From assembly GCA_009836625.1 (NCBI GenBank), contig VXVC01000004.1, positions 513,037 to 577,036 on the forward strand: a stretch of DNA of 64,000 nucleotides, in the 5' to 3' direction. The notes under the pieces were generated by a model, which was not told where the DNA came from, searched no databases, and saw only the letters and a list, made by a program, of their open reading frames with translations. Shown piece by piece: positions 20,655 through 31,235 of this stretch (position 1 is the first letter of the stretch; each line of letters opens with the position of its first letter). The DNA is from Holophagales bacterium (lineage in GTDB: Bacteria; Acidobacteriota; Thermoanaerobaculia; Multivoradales; Multivoraceae). The position numbers were made by a program, and so were the translations under genes.

Positions 20655-20814
20655 CAGGCCGGAGAGGAGGGTCCCAGGGGGCTTGAGGCCAGCGACTGCC
20701 GATGTCCTGCCAGCAGCCGACAACCTCACGGAGCGCAGCCGACCGAAGCGAACCCCCACCCCCTCATCCACCGAGAGGGGGTGAGCGTCCCCTGGGACCC
20801 TCCTCCCCGGCCTG
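20655..20814. repeat. 26-base inverted repeat with 108-base spacer
   Basis: Arms 20655-20680 and 20789-20814 match as inverted copies at 25 of 26 positions (core GAGGAGGGTCCCAGGGG). They enclose a further 9-base hairpin. The structure fills the 264-base gap between the convergent TonB receptor and acyl-CoA dehydrogenase genes; no gene is seen here. Confidence 0.8.
20757..20783. terminator. Nested hairpin, possible bidirectional terminator
   Basis: Perfect 9-base stem CACCCCCTC / GAGGGGGTG with a 9-base loop, inside the larger inverted repeat and between convergent genes. There is no U-run, so intrinsic termination is uncertain. Confidence 0.45.
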
Positions 20815-20833
20815 TTGCCGGCGGCAGTCGTAC

Positions 20834-21970
20834 TCAGAAGCCGCGCAGGCGGGCGAAGCGCTGGCGGTGGAAGGCGGCGTCGCCGAAGGCGAACTCGAGG
20901 GCCCGGGCCCGCTTCATGAACAGGCCGATGTCGTGCTCGTCCGTCATGCCGATGCCGCCGTGCATCTGCAGGGCCTCGTTGGTCACCAGGATCAGGGCGT
21001 CCGAGCAGCGCGCCTTGGCGTTCGAGACCTGGAGTTCCGCGTCGTCGCTGTCCTCGTCGAGCGCCCGCGCCGCCGACATGACGGCGGAACGCGACAGCTC
21101 GATCTCGATGAACATCTTCGCCGCCCGATGCTTGAGCGCCTGGAAGGTGCCGATAAGAACGCCGAACTGGCTGCGCGACTTGAGGTACTCGATCGTCCGC
21201 TCGAAGGCCTCCGTCATCAATCCCAGCATCTCACCGCACACAGCGACCGTGGCCCGGTCCACCGCCCTGCCGAGCGGTTCCAGCCCGCCGCCGACGTCGC
21301 CCAGGACGGCGCCGGCCGCCACGTGAACGTCGCTCAGCCGCACGATCGCCGAGTTGCGGGAGTCGACCCGGCCTTGAGCCACCACCTCGATACCGTCCGA
21401 CTCCGCCGGCACGAGGAAGAGCGTCAGACCGCTGTCGCCGCCTTCGGTCCGGGCTGCGATCACGAACCCGTCGGCGCCGACACCGCCGACCACCTGGACC
21501 TTCTCGCCCGACAGCGACCAACCGCCGCCGTTCGCCCGCGCCCTGGTTTCGACCCGGTCGAGCCCGTATCTGCTTCCCGCTTCGAGCAGCGCAGGCGCCA
21601 GGCGCTTCTCTCCATCGATCAGCCGCGGCAGCCACTCAGCCTGCTGCTCCGCGTTGCCGGCGTCCGCAAGCAGCCCGCCCGCGAAGACGACCGCCGACAC
21701 GAACGGCTCGGGCGCCAGGCCGCGGCCCATCGCCTCCGTGATCAGCACCGTCTCGGCCATGCCCATGCCAAGGCCGCCGTGCGCCTCCGCGAAGGGAATC
21801 CCCAGCCAGCCGAGGTCCGCCATCTCGGACCAGACTTCGGGGCTGTATCCGAGTCCGGCGCCCTCGTCGCGGAGTTTCCGCTGGCGGTCGACGCCGCCGT
21901 GCTTCCGGACCAGCTCGGCTGCCGTCCGCGCCAGCATGTTCTGGGGAGCGGTGAGAACCAGCGGAGCCAT
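20834..21970 (-). CDS. Acyl-CoA dehydrogenase family protein (second subunit of a coupled pair)
   Basis: 378-aa FAD-dependent acyl-CoA dehydrogenase-like protein. Seen are the N-terminal helical domain, a beta-domain with 'WSLSGEKVQVVGGVGADGFVIAARTE', and the C-terminal helices 'SRSQFGVLIGTFQALKHRAAKMF' and 'LQMHGGIGMTDEHDIGLFMKRA'. The middle domain lacks the usual 'T-E-P-x-x-G-S-D' flavin motif, which suggests that one subunit of a heteromer contributes it. The ATG overlaps the stop of the upstream partner gene by one base (TGATG), a coupled arrangement known from alpha2beta2 FadE pairs of sterol side-chain degradation. The ORF-track start upstream is a shadow within the partner gene. Confidence 0.9.
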   Translation of the reverse strand: MAPLVLTAPQNMLARTAAELVRKHGGVDRQRKLRDEGAGLGYSPEVWSEMADLGWLGIPFAEAHGGLGMGMAETVLITEAMGRGLAPEPFVSAVVFAGGLLADAGNAEQQAEWLPRLIDGEKRLAPALLEAGSRYGLDRVETRARANGGGWSLSGEKVQVVGGVGADGFVIAARTEGGDSGLTLFLVPAESDGIEVVAQGRVDSRNSAIVRLSDVHVAAGAVLGDVGGGLEPLGRAVDRATVAVCGEMLGLMTEAFERTIEYLKSRSQFGVLIGTFQALKHRAAKMFIEIELSRSAVMSAARALDEDSDDAELQVSNAKARCSDALILVTNEALQMHGGIGMTDEHDIGLFMKRARALEFAFGDAAFHRQRFARLRGF

Positions 21971-23157
21971 CAGTCCGGCAACCCGAGCACGCGCTTGGCG
22001 ATGATGTTCAACTGGATCTCCGACGTCCCGCCCTCGATGCTGTTCGCGCGCGACCGGAGCCAGGTGCGGGTCTGGTTCAGTTCGGCCGGCTCGAAGCCCT
22101 CTCCTTCCCAGCCCAGGGCCTGGGGGCCGCGGATCGAGAGCATCAGTTCTTCGCGACGCATGTTCAGTTCGGTCCCGTAGTACTTGAACATCGAGCTCTC
22201 CGGCCCGGGCTTGTGCCCCGCCTCCAGCCCGTCGCCGTGACGCTTGATCGTCAGCCCGTAGGACATCGCGTCCATCTCGCACTGGGTCACCCGCTCCCGG
22301 ATCGCCGGATCGTCGATCCGGCCCATCCCGTCGACACCCACGTAGTCGCGCGCCATGTCCGGCAGCGAAGCTCTCGCGCCGCCGCGTCCCATGCCGCCGA
22401 TCGAGGTCCGCTCGTGGCCGAGCAGCGCCTTCGCCACCGTCCAGCCGCCGTTCACCTCCCCGATGACCTGGTGGACCGGCGTTCGCACGTCGTGGAAGAA
22501 CGTCTCGCAGAAAGGCGAGGCGCCGCTGATCAGCCGGATCGGCCGCACCTCGACACCCGGCGACGCCATGTCGACCAGGATGAAGGTGATGCCGCGCTGC
22601 TTCTTGACGTCCGGGTTCGTGCGCACGAGCATGAAGATCCAGTCCGCCTGGTCGGCGCCGGAAGTCCAGATCTTCTGCCCGTTGATCACGTAGAAGTCGC
22701 CGTCCCGCACCGCCGATGTGGCCAGGGAGGCCAGGTCGGATCCGGCGTTCGGTTCCGAGTACCCCTGGCACCAGCGGATCTCGCCGCGCGCGATCTTCGG
22801 CAGGTGTTCCGCCTTCTGCGCCTCCGTGCCGTGATCGAGCAGCGTCGGCCCGATCATGCTGTAGCCGAAGCCGGTCAGCGGCAGCGGCAGGGCCAGCCGC
22901 CCTATCTCCTCGTGCAGGACGGCCGCCTCGTCGCGGGAGAGGCCGGCGCCGCCGTACTCCTCGGGCCAGGTCGGCACCGAGAGTCCCCGATCGGCCGCCG
23001 CCAGCAGCCAGTCGCGGCTCTCAGGATAGATGAAGGGCGCCTTGCGGCCGCCTGCAGCCCAGGCGTTCGGGTCGGCAGCCTTGCCGCGCAGGAATTCGGG
23101 CGCGTTGCCCTCGACCCAGGCGCGGGCTTCCTCACGGAATGCGGACAGATCACTCAT
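21970..23157 (-). CDS. Acyl-CoA dehydrogenase family protein (first subunit of a coupled pair)
   Basis: 395-aa acyl-CoA dehydrogenase. The flavin/substrate motif is clear ('WCQGYSEPNAGSDLASL') and is followed by 'YVINGQKIWTSGADQADWIFMLVRT' and the C-terminal 'SIEGGTSEIQLNIIAKRVLGLPD'. This is the partner carrying the motif missing in the downstream gene, so together they look like a heteromeric dehydrogenase. The ATG at 23157 is preferred to the ORF-track start 11 codons upstream because it has GAGG a few bases upstream and the family begins close to it. It is divergent from prfC. Confidence 0.92.
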   Translation of the reverse strand: MSDLSAFREEARAWVEGNAPEFLRGKAADPNAWAAGGRKAPFIYPESRDWLLAAADRGLSVPTWPEEYGGAGLSRDEAAVLHEEIGRLALPLPLTGFGYSMIGPTLLDHGTEAQKAEHLPKIARGEIRWCQGYSEPNAGSDLASLATSAVRDGDFYVINGQKIWTSGADQADWIFMLVRTNPDVKKQRGITFILVDMASPGVEVRPIRLISGASPFCETFFHDVRTPVHQVIGEVNGGWTVAKALLGHERTSIGGMGRGGARASLPDMARDYVGVDGMGRIDDPAIRERVTQCEMDAMSYGLTIKRHGDGLEAGHKPGPESSMFKYYGTELNMRREELMLSIRGPQALGWEGEGFEPAELNQTRTWLRSRANSIEGGTSEIQLNIIAKRVLGLPD

Positions 23158-23236
23158 GCAGTTACCTCGGGCGGCTGTTGCCCCGGCCAAGCGGGACGGG
23201 CCGGCATTCTGGCACGGCCCAGGCGGAGCGCCCGAC

Positions 23237-23244
23237 TATAGACT
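23237..23244 (+). promoter_or_regulatory. Candidate -10 of prfC (TATAGACT)
   Basis: TATAGACT contains TATAGA and TAGACT, the latter ending 11 bases before the prfC ATG. There is no clear -35 and no Shine-Dalgarno. TAGACT recurs upstream of three other genes in the window. Confidence 0.4.
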
Positions 23245-23255
23245 CCCGCGCCGCC

Positions 23256-24845
<1,590 letters not shown>

Positions 24846-24857
24846 GAAGCCCGCGCC

Positions 24858-25763
24858 TCAGAAGAGCTCGCGCACCCGCTCCTTCAGCTCTTTGAGCCGC
24901 TCCCCCGCCTCGCCCGTCGGCCCGGGCCACTGCACGCGCCGCTCTTCGAGCTGGCGATCGAGCCGGTGCCAGAGTTCGGCGTTCTTGACCGGCCCGCCGC
25001 TCTTGGTCCGCCACCGGTTTCGCTTCCAGGCATGGATCCAGAGGGCGGCGCCGCGCCTGAGGTAGTCGTTGCCGGTGTAGACAGCCGCGGCCTGGCCGGG
25101 CGGCAGATCGCCGAGCAACTCCAGGACGCACTCGAGCTCGAGCCGGTTCGGTGTCGTGTCCTCCGCCTCGCCGGTTTGTTCGACCGTGCCGGCGGGCGTC
25201 ACCACGTCGGCAACCCAGGCGCCGTGGCTGCCGACGCACCGCACCTTGAGGAAGATCCGCACGCTGTCCGGCGGGACGGCTTCATCGGAACCCGGCTCCG
25301 CGGCGGCGCCGCCGCCCCGGGCCGCGATCTCGGCGCTGGCCAGCGTGTCCACCCGCTCGTTCCACTCGTTGCCGGCATGACCCTTGACCCAGTGCCAGCT
25401 CACCCGGTGGCGCCGGTCCAGACCCTCCAGCCGCCGCCACAGGTCGACGTTCTTGACCGGACCCCCGTCGCGGCGCCGCCAGCCCTGAGCCCGCCAGCGC
25501 CCGAGCCATGAGGTGATGCCCTGCCGCAGATACTGGGAATCCGTGTAGAGCTCCACTGCGCTCGGAGCACCGAGGTAGGCGAGCGCCGAGATGGCCGCCA
25601 TGAGCTCCATCCGGTTGTTCGTCGTGCTCGGCGCTCCGCCGGAGATCTCCTCCGTGCTGCCTGCCTGGTCCAGGATGATGGCCGCCCAACCGCCCGGGCC
25701 GGGGTTCGGGCTGGCGCCGCCGTCGGTGTAGATGACGAAGCGGGCGGCGGGCTCGGCGCTCAC
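24858..25763 (-). CDS. rnhA: Tandem RNase H protein: active RNase HI plus degenerate second RNase H domain
   Basis: 301 aa. The N-terminal domain (about 1-150) is a complete RNase HI: '[15 protein letters not shown]' (Asp), 'NNRMELMA' (Glu), 'YTDSQYL' (Asp), '[10 protein letters not shown]' (His) and 'NERVDTLA' (Asp). It cuts the RNA of RNA-DNA hybrids. After a Gly/Ala/Glu linker, residues about 165-290 repeat the fold ('[12 protein letters not shown]', '[37 protein letters not shown]') but the catalytic Asp of 'YTD' is now Gly and the first Asp is absent. The second domain is thus probably a binding module. GTG start, with TACATT 10 bases upstream. Confidence 0.9.
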   Translation of the reverse strand: MSAEPAARFVIYTDGGASPNPGPGGWAAIILDQAGSTEEISGGAPSTTNNRMELMAAISALAYLGAPSAVELYTDSQYLRQGITSWLGRWRAQGWRRRDGGPVKNVDLWRRLEGLDRRHRVSWHWVKGHAGNEWNERVDTLASAEIAARGGGAAAEPGSDEAVPPDSVRIFLKVRCVGSHGAWVADVVTPAGTVEQTGEAEDTTPNRLELECVLELLGDLPPGQAAAVYTGNDYLRRGAALWIHAWKRNRWRTKSGGPVKNAELWHRLDRQLEERRVQWPGPTGEAGERLKELKERVRELF

Positions 25764-25773
25764 GATGAGGCCG

Positions 25774-25813
25774 AATGTAGCAGCCGCGCGGAGCGTGCGC
25801 GGCAGCGTAGACT
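25774..25813. promoter_or_regulatory. Divergent -10 hexamers for rnhA-like and BNR-repeat genes
   Basis: On the minus strand TGCTACATT (extended -10 form, hexamer 25774-25779) ends 10 bases before the GTG start. On the plus strand TAGACT (25808-25813) ends 8 bases before the ATG. Both genes lack Shine-Dalgarno sites, fitting leaderless transcription. Confidence 0.45.
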
Positions 25814-25821
25814 ACACGCCG

Positions 25822-28800
25822 ATGATCGGTCCAGACAGTAGTGCCAGGCACGCATCGGTTCTTCTTGCGATCGCACTCGCCGCCGCGCCAGCAGCGGCTC
25901 AGGAGGACTCCGATCCCTTCGAGGGAATCGAGTTCCGGCTCGTCGGCCCCAGCCGCGGCGGCCGGGTGACCGCGGTCGCTGGTCACACGTCGCACCCCTA
26001 CACGTTCTACATGGGCTCGACCGGCGGCGGCGTCTGGCGCACGACGAACGCGGGACTCTCCTGGGAGAACCTGACGGATGACTACTTCAAGGCCGGCTCC
26101 GTCGGCGCGGTGACCGTGGCGCCGAGCGATCCGAACGTGATCTACGTCGGTATGGGATCGGCCCAGCCCCGCGGCAACGTGTCCATCGGCGACGGCGTGT
26201 ACCGCTCCATCGACGCTGGCGAGAGCTGGCAGCACATCGGCTTGCCGCGGGCCGGCGCCATCAGCAAGGTCGAGGTGCATCCGAACGACCCGAACGTGCT
26301 CTGGGTCGGCGTGCTCGGCCAGATCTTCGGCAGCAACCCGGAACGCGGCGTCTACCGCTCAACCGATGGCGGGGCAACCTGGGAGCAGGTGCTCTACATC
26401 TCGGACGACGCCGGGATCGCCGACCTGGAGCTCGACCCCTTCAACCCCCGCGTCCTCTACGCTGCGGCCTGGCGGGTCGAGCGCAAGCCCTGGACCCTGA
26501 TCGACGGCAGCGACGAGGGCGGCCTGTTCCGTTCGACGGACGGCGGCGACACCTGGGAGCAGCTCGAGGGCGGCCTGCCCACCGGTATCCTCGGCCGGAT
26601 CGGCGTCTCCGCGTCGCCGGCGCGGCGCGGGCGTCTGTGGACGATCATCACCGCGGCGGAGGGCCGCGGCGGCATCTTTCGCTCCGAGGACCACGGCGAC
26701 ACCTGGAAGAAGGTGAGCGACGAGCCGGAACTGCTCACCCGCGGCTGGTACTACAGCCACATCGACGCCGACGCGGCCGATCCGAACACGGTCTGGGGCT
26801 CGAACGTCCGCTTCTTCCGTTCCGTCGACGCCGGGGCCACCTGGGAACGGGTGGGCACACCGCACGCCGACAACCACGACCTCTGGATCAACCCGGAGCA
26901 ACCCCACATCATGGTGCAGGGGAACGACGGCGGCGCCAACGTCAGCGTCGACGGCGGCCGTTCCTGGTCCGGCCAGAACAACCAGCCGACCGCCGAGTTC
27001 TACCGGGTCACCGTCGACAACCAGTTCCCCTACCGCATCTACGGCGCCCAGCAGGACAACAGCACGATTTCGGTGCCGTCCCGGCCGATGCCCGAGCTGA
27101 CGCCGACCCAGCACTGGCATTCGGTGGCCGGCGCCGAGAGCGGGCACATCGCCGTCCACCCCGAGCAGCCCCACCTCGTCTACTCGGGCAACTACCTGGG
27201 CCGGATCGACCGCTACGACCACCGCAGCGGCACGGCCCGCAACATGATCCTCTACCCCCAGATGCAGGACGGCACGGCGCCGCGCGACCTGCGCTACCGC
27301 TTCCAGTGGAACGCGCCGATCCTCATCTCCCGGCACGATCCGGACGTCGTCTACCACACCTCGAACTACGTCCATCGCACCCGCGACGGCGGCTGGACGT
27401 GGGAGACGATCTCGCCCGACCTGACGACCGACGACGACGAAAAGCAGGGCGTGCCCGGCGGCCCCGTCCAGCACGACCACACCGGCGTCGAGGTCTACAA
27501 CACGGTCTTCGCGCTCGCCGAATCGCCGCAGACGGCGGGCGAGATCTGGGCGGGCAGCGACGACGGCCGCATCCACGTCAGCCGGGACAACGGCGCCACC
27601 TGGGTCGACGTCACGCCGGCGGGAATGCCGGCCGACGGCACGGTCAACTCGATCGACGTTTCGCAACACGATCCGGGGCGCGTCTACGTCGGCGTGTATC
27701 GCTACCGGATGAACGACTACACGCCGTACATCTTCCGCACGGACGACGGCGGCAGAAGCTGGACCACCGTGACCGATGGTCTGCCGGCCGACCATTTCGT
27801 GCGCGTCGTCCGCGAGGACCCGGGAGCCGCCGGCCTGCTTTTCGCCGGCACCGAGTTCGGCCTCTACGCCTCCTTCGACGGGGGCGACTCCTGGCAGTCG
27901 TTCCAGTTGAACCTGCCGCGGACGCCGATCACCGACCTGCTGATTCACCACAACGCCGGCAACCCGGACCTGGTGCTCGCGACCCAGGGCCGGAGCTTCT
28001 GGGTGCTCGACGATCTCGGCGCCGTACGCGAGCTCGCCGGGGAAGTCGCCGCGGGCGCCAAGCGCGATGTGCCCCGGCTCTTCTCGCCCGAACCGGTGGT
28101 TCGCATCGACCGGCCCGGCGGAGGCGGCGGCTTCGTCAACGGCGCCTCGATCTGGTTCGACCTCCCGGAAGAGCCGGCGAGCCGGGTCGAACTGGTGATC
28201 TCCCCTGACGGCAGCGACAGGGTTCTGCGGCGCTTCGTGTCAGTACCGGAAGGCGAAGAGATCGAGGGCGGCGAGGACGAGCGTCCACGGATCGAGTCCT
28301 TCGAGGCGAAGGTCGGGCTCAACCGGGTCGTCTGGAACCTGCGCGGCCAGGCGCCCCACCTGGTCGAGGGCGCCATCATGTCGCTGTCGTACACCGGCGG
28401 CCCCTACCTGCCGCCGGGGACCTACCAGGCAATGCTGACGGTAGGCGGCGCCGAGCCCGAGACGGGCGACTGGGTAGACAGCCGATCCTTCGAGGTGCTC
28501 GCCGACCCGCGGCTCGAGGACATCTCCCAAGCCGATCTGGAGGAGCAGTACGCGATGCTGGACCAGTTGTCGGCGCGGTTGACGGCGACCCACGACGCGA
28601 TCGCCGGCCTGCGCAGCGTCCGGGACCAGGCCGGGGCCCTCGAGGAACGCCTCGACGAGGCCGGCGCCCCGGAGCTGAGACCTGCCGTCGAGGCGATCCT
28701 GGAGCGAGCCGGGGAACTCGACGAGCGCCTGATCCAGTCGCGGAGCCGCGTCTCCCAGGACGCGCTGAACTTCCAGCCCCGGATCGACAACCAGTACGCG

Positions 28801-28995
28801 TACCTCTACACTCACGTCTTCGGCAACACCGCCCGGCCGACGGCCGGCGCGCGGCGTCGCCTTGAGGACCTCGAGGCCGAACTCCTGCCGATCCTCGAGG
28901 CCGTATCCGAGTTGACCGGACCACAGCTTGCAGAACTGAACCGGCGAGCCCGGGAGCTGGCGATTCCCGCCGTCCAACCGCCAGCCGGCCGATAG
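25822..28995 (+). CDS. Secreted BNR/Asp-box repeat beta-propeller protein (sortilin-like)
   Basis: 1057-aa exported protein. The signal peptide ends near 'LAAAPAAAQ'. About nine Asp-box (BNR) motifs of form S-x-D-x-G-x-x-W are seen, for example 'RSTDGGATWEQV', 'RSTDGGDTWEQL', 'RSEDHGDTWKKV', 'RTRDGGWTWETI' and 'RTDDGGRSWTTV', building one or two beta-propellers. After about residue 770 comes a beta-sandwich-like part ('GGPYLPPGTYQAMLTV') and then a helical, Glu/Arg/Leu-rich C-terminus. Such proteins are often labelled glycosyl hydrolase or sortilin-like; no catalytic residues can be assigned. It is followed 26 bases later by the DUF5916 gene. The ATG at 25822 is chosen because the signal peptide begins there. 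Confidence 0.85.
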   Translation: MIGPDSSARHASVLLAIALAAAPAAAQEDSDPFEGIEFRLVGPSRGGRVTAVAGHTSHPYTFYMGSTGGGVWRTTNAGLSWENLTDDYFKAGSVGAVTVAPSDPNVIYVGMGSAQPRGNVSIGDGVYRSIDAGESWQHIGLPRAGAISKVEVHPNDPNVLWVGVLGQIFGSNPERGVYRSTDGGATWEQVLYISDDAGIADLELDPFNPRVLYAAAWRVERKPWTLIDGSDEGGLFRSTDGGDTWEQLEGGLPTGILGRIGVSASPARRGRLWTIITAAEGRGGIFRSEDHGDTWKKVSDEPELLTRGWYYSHIDADAADPNTVWGSNVRFFRSVDAGATWERVGTPHADNHDLWINPEQPHIMVQGNDGGANVSVDGGRSWSGQNNQPTAEFYRVTVDNQFPYRIYGAQQDNSTISVPSRPMPELTPTQHWHSVAGAESGHIAVHPEQPHLVYSGNYLGRIDRYDHRSGTARNMILYPQMQDGTAPRDLRYRFQWNAPILISRHDPDVVYHTSNYVHRTRDGGWTWETISPDLTTDDDEKQGVPGGPVQHDHTGVEVYNTVFALAESPQTAGEIWAGSDDGRIHVSRDNGATWVDVTPAGMPADGTVNSIDVSQHDPGRVYVGVYRYRMNDYTPYIFRTDDGGRSWTTVTDGLPADHFVRVVREDPGAAGLLFAGTEFGLYASFDGGDSWQSFQLNLPRTPITDLLIHHNAGNPDLVLATQGRSFWVLDDLGAVRELAGEVAAGAKRDVPRLFSPEPVVRIDRPGGGGGFVNGASIWFDLPEEPASRVELVISPDGSDRVLRRFVSVPEGEEIEGGEDERPRIESFEAKVGLNRVVWNLRGQAPHLVEGAIMSLSYTGGPYLPPGTYQAMLTVGGAEPETGDWVDSRSFEVLADPRLEDISQADLEEQYAMLDQLSARLTATHDAIAGLRSVRDQAGALEERLDEAGAPELRPAVEAILERAGELDERLIQSRSRVSQDALNFQPRIDNQYAYLYTHVFGNTARPTAGARRRLEDLEAELLPILEAVSELTGPQLAELNRRARELAIPAVQPPAGR

Positions 28996-29021
28996 AAGAA
29001 AACCCGCACCGCAATCGTTCG

Positions 29022-31235
29022 ATGCCGCGACAACACCTCCAGCGCGGCGCTATCGCGCTGATCGCCCTCCTTGCGGCCGGCGACGGCGTCGCGGCAGCGC
29101 AGGTCGAGACGCGAAGCGATCGCCCCCGGCTGCGCGCCCAGCGTCTCGCTGAGGCCCCCATGATCGACGGCGACGTGCTCGGCGAAGAGCTCTGGCTCGA
29201 CGTCGACTACGGCACCGGCTTCCAACAGGTAGAGCCGTTCGAAGGTCAACCGGCGAGCGAACGCACCGAGGTGCGGGTGGCGTTCGACAGCGCCAACCTC
29301 TACATCGCAGTCATCTGTTTCGACCGTGACGCTTCCTCCCTGGCGATCTCGGACAGCCGCCGCGACGCCATGCTCCAGAACGAGGACAGCTTCCGGGTCG
29401 TTCTCGACACGTACGGCGACCGGCAGAACGGTTTCGTCTTCGGGACGAACATCGCGGGCATCCAGTACGACGGCCAGTTCACGAACCAGGGACGTGGCGG
29501 CGGTTCCTCCCGCAGCGGCAGTTCCGGCGGCGCCAATCTGGACTGGGACACCTCCTGGACAGTGCGGACGTCGAGCGGCGACTTCGGCTGGAGCGCGGAG
29601 ATGGCGATTCCCTTCCGCAGTCTCCGGTACGGATCGGACCGGGCGGTCTGGGGCCTGAACTTCGAGCGCAACATCCGACGCAAGAACGAGACCGCGTTCT
29701 GGGCCCACCTCGGCCGCCAGCACGACGTGTTCCGGGTGTCGGAAGCCGGGCACCTGGTCGGCGTGGAACCGCCGCGCCAGCGCAATCTGCAGTTGACTCC
29801 CTACGTCCTGAGCACGGGACGCGAGAACGTGGACGGCAGCGTCGACGACACCGAAGTCGGCATGGACCTGAAGTACAGCGTCACCCCGAGCCTCACGCTC
29901 GACGTGACCGTCAACACCGACTTCGCCCAGGTGGAGGCCGACGATCAGCAGATCAACCTGGACCGTTTCAGCCTGTTCTTCCCCGAGAAGCGACCCTTCT
30001 TCCTGGAGAACTCCGGTCTGTTCCGCGTCGGCGGCCGGTCCTCGTTCCGGGGCGGCACCGAGCTCTTCTTCAGCCGCCGGATCGGTCTGAGCGGCGGCAT
30101 GCCCGTGCCCATCCTCGGCGGCGCCCGCCTGTCCGGGAGGGCCGGTGGATTCAACGTCGGCTTCCTGAACATGCAGACCGACGACCTGGGGGACCTCCAC
30201 GGCAACAACTTCACCGTCGCGCGACTCGGCCGCGAATACCGCAACCGGAGCCGGGCCGGCGTGCTGGTCGTCAACCGCGAGGGCACCGGCTCGCTGGCGC
30301 CGGACGGCGACTACAACCGGACCTACGCCGTCGATGGCCAGATAGGAATCGGGCAGTTCACGGACGTGTCGGGCTGGGCGGCCCGGACGGAAACCCCCGG
30401 CCTGACTGGCCGGGACCACGGTTTCGGCCTCGACGGCGGCTACAGTTCCCCGTTCTGGCGCTGGCGTCTCGGCTATGCCGAGGTCGGCGAGGACTTCAAC
30501 CCCGAGGTCGGTTTCCTCAGCCGCTCCGGCTACCGCCAGTTCAACGGCTACATCCGGCGCCGTTTCCGCCCGGCCGGTGAGGGCCGCGTCAAGGAGTTCG
30601 GTCCGCGTGCCTTCTACGACGGCTTCTGGAACTTCGACGGCTACCAGGAAACGCAGCGCTACTCGGTCGGCGGTGAAGTCGAGTTCCGGAACGGCGCGCA
30701 GATCAGCCTCTCCGCCGGCGGCCGCTACGAGGGGCTGCTCGAACCTTTCACGCTCGCCGGCATCGTGCACGTACCCGCCGGGGAGTACGACGACCACGGC
30801 TTCTTCCTGTTCGGCAACACGAACCGGGGACGTGCCGTGAGCCTGTTCGTCAGAGTCCAGGGCGGGGGCTTCTTCGGCGGCGACCAGCTCGTACTGGATC
30901 CCTGGCTGAGCATCCGCCTCGGCGACTACCTGACATCCGAGCTGAGCTGGTCCTACAACGACATCGACCTCCCGATGGGCGCTTTCAAGACCCACCTCGG
31001 CAGCCTGCGCGTCACGTACGCCTTCAGCACCAGTCTGCTCCTCCAGGCGCTGATCCAGTACAACGACCTGACCCACAGCGTGAACACGAACGTCCGCTTC
31101 AGTTGGCTGAACGAGGCGAATCGGGGGCTCTTCGTCGTCTACAACGAGATCTCGGAGTTCGGTGTGCTCGGCCTGGATACGCCGGACCGGAGCCTGGCTG
31201 TCAAGTTCAACCGCACCTTTGACGTCTTCCGTTAG
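29022..31235 (+). CDS. DUF5916 outer-membrane protein with CBM9-like N-terminal domain
   Basis: 737 aa. A signal peptide ends around 'GDGVAAAQ'. Residues about 40-230 look like a carbohydrate-binding family 9-type beta-sandwich ('APMIDGDVLGEELWLDV', 'EVRVAFDSANLYIAVICFD', 'WSAEMAIPFRSLRYG'). The rest is a DUF5916 beta-barrel-like region ('FFPEKRPFFLENSGLFRVGG', 'FSRRIGLSGG'), ending in 'FNRTFDVFR'. Proteins of this family are thought to be outer-membrane and are frequently found with exported peptidase or sugar-handling genes. The ligand is unknown. It shares the plus-strand run with the BNR protein, and its end overlaps the likely start of the next gene. Confidence 0.87.
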   Translation: MPRQHLQRGAIALIALLAAGDGVAAAQVETRSDRPRLRAQRLAEAPMIDGDVLGEELWLDVDYGTGFQQVEPFEGQPASERTEVRVAFDSANLYIAVICFDRDASSLAISDSRRDAMLQNEDSFRVVLDTYGDRQNGFVFGTNIAGIQYDGQFTNQGRGGGSSRSGSSGGANLDWDTSWTVRTSSGDFGWSAEMAIPFRSLRYGSDRAVWGLNFERNIRRKNETAFWAHLGRQHDVFRVSEAGHLVGVEPPRQRNLQLTPYVLSTGRENVDGSVDDTEVGMDLKYSVTPSLTLDVTVNTDFAQVEADDQQINLDRFSLFFPEKRPFFLENSGLFRVGGRSSFRGGTELFFSRRIGLSGGMPVPILGGARLSGRAGGFNVGFLNMQTDDLGDLHGNNFTVARLGREYRNRSRAGVLVVNREGTGSLAPDGDYNRTYAVDGQIGIGQFTDVSGWAARTETPGLTGRDHGFGLDGGYSSPFWRWRLGYAEVGEDFNPEVGFLSRSGYRQFNGYIRRRFRPAGEGRVKEFGPRAFYDGFWNFDGYQETQRYSVGGEVEFRNGAQISLSAGGRYEGLLEPFTLAGIVHVPAGEYDDHGFFLFGNTNRGRAVSLFVRVQGGGFFGGDQLVLDPWLSIRLGDYLTSELSWSYNDIDLPMGAFKTHLGSLRVTYAFSTSLLLQALIQYNDLTHSVNTNVRFSWLNEANRGLFVVYNEISEFGVLGLDTPDRSLAVKFNRTFDVFR

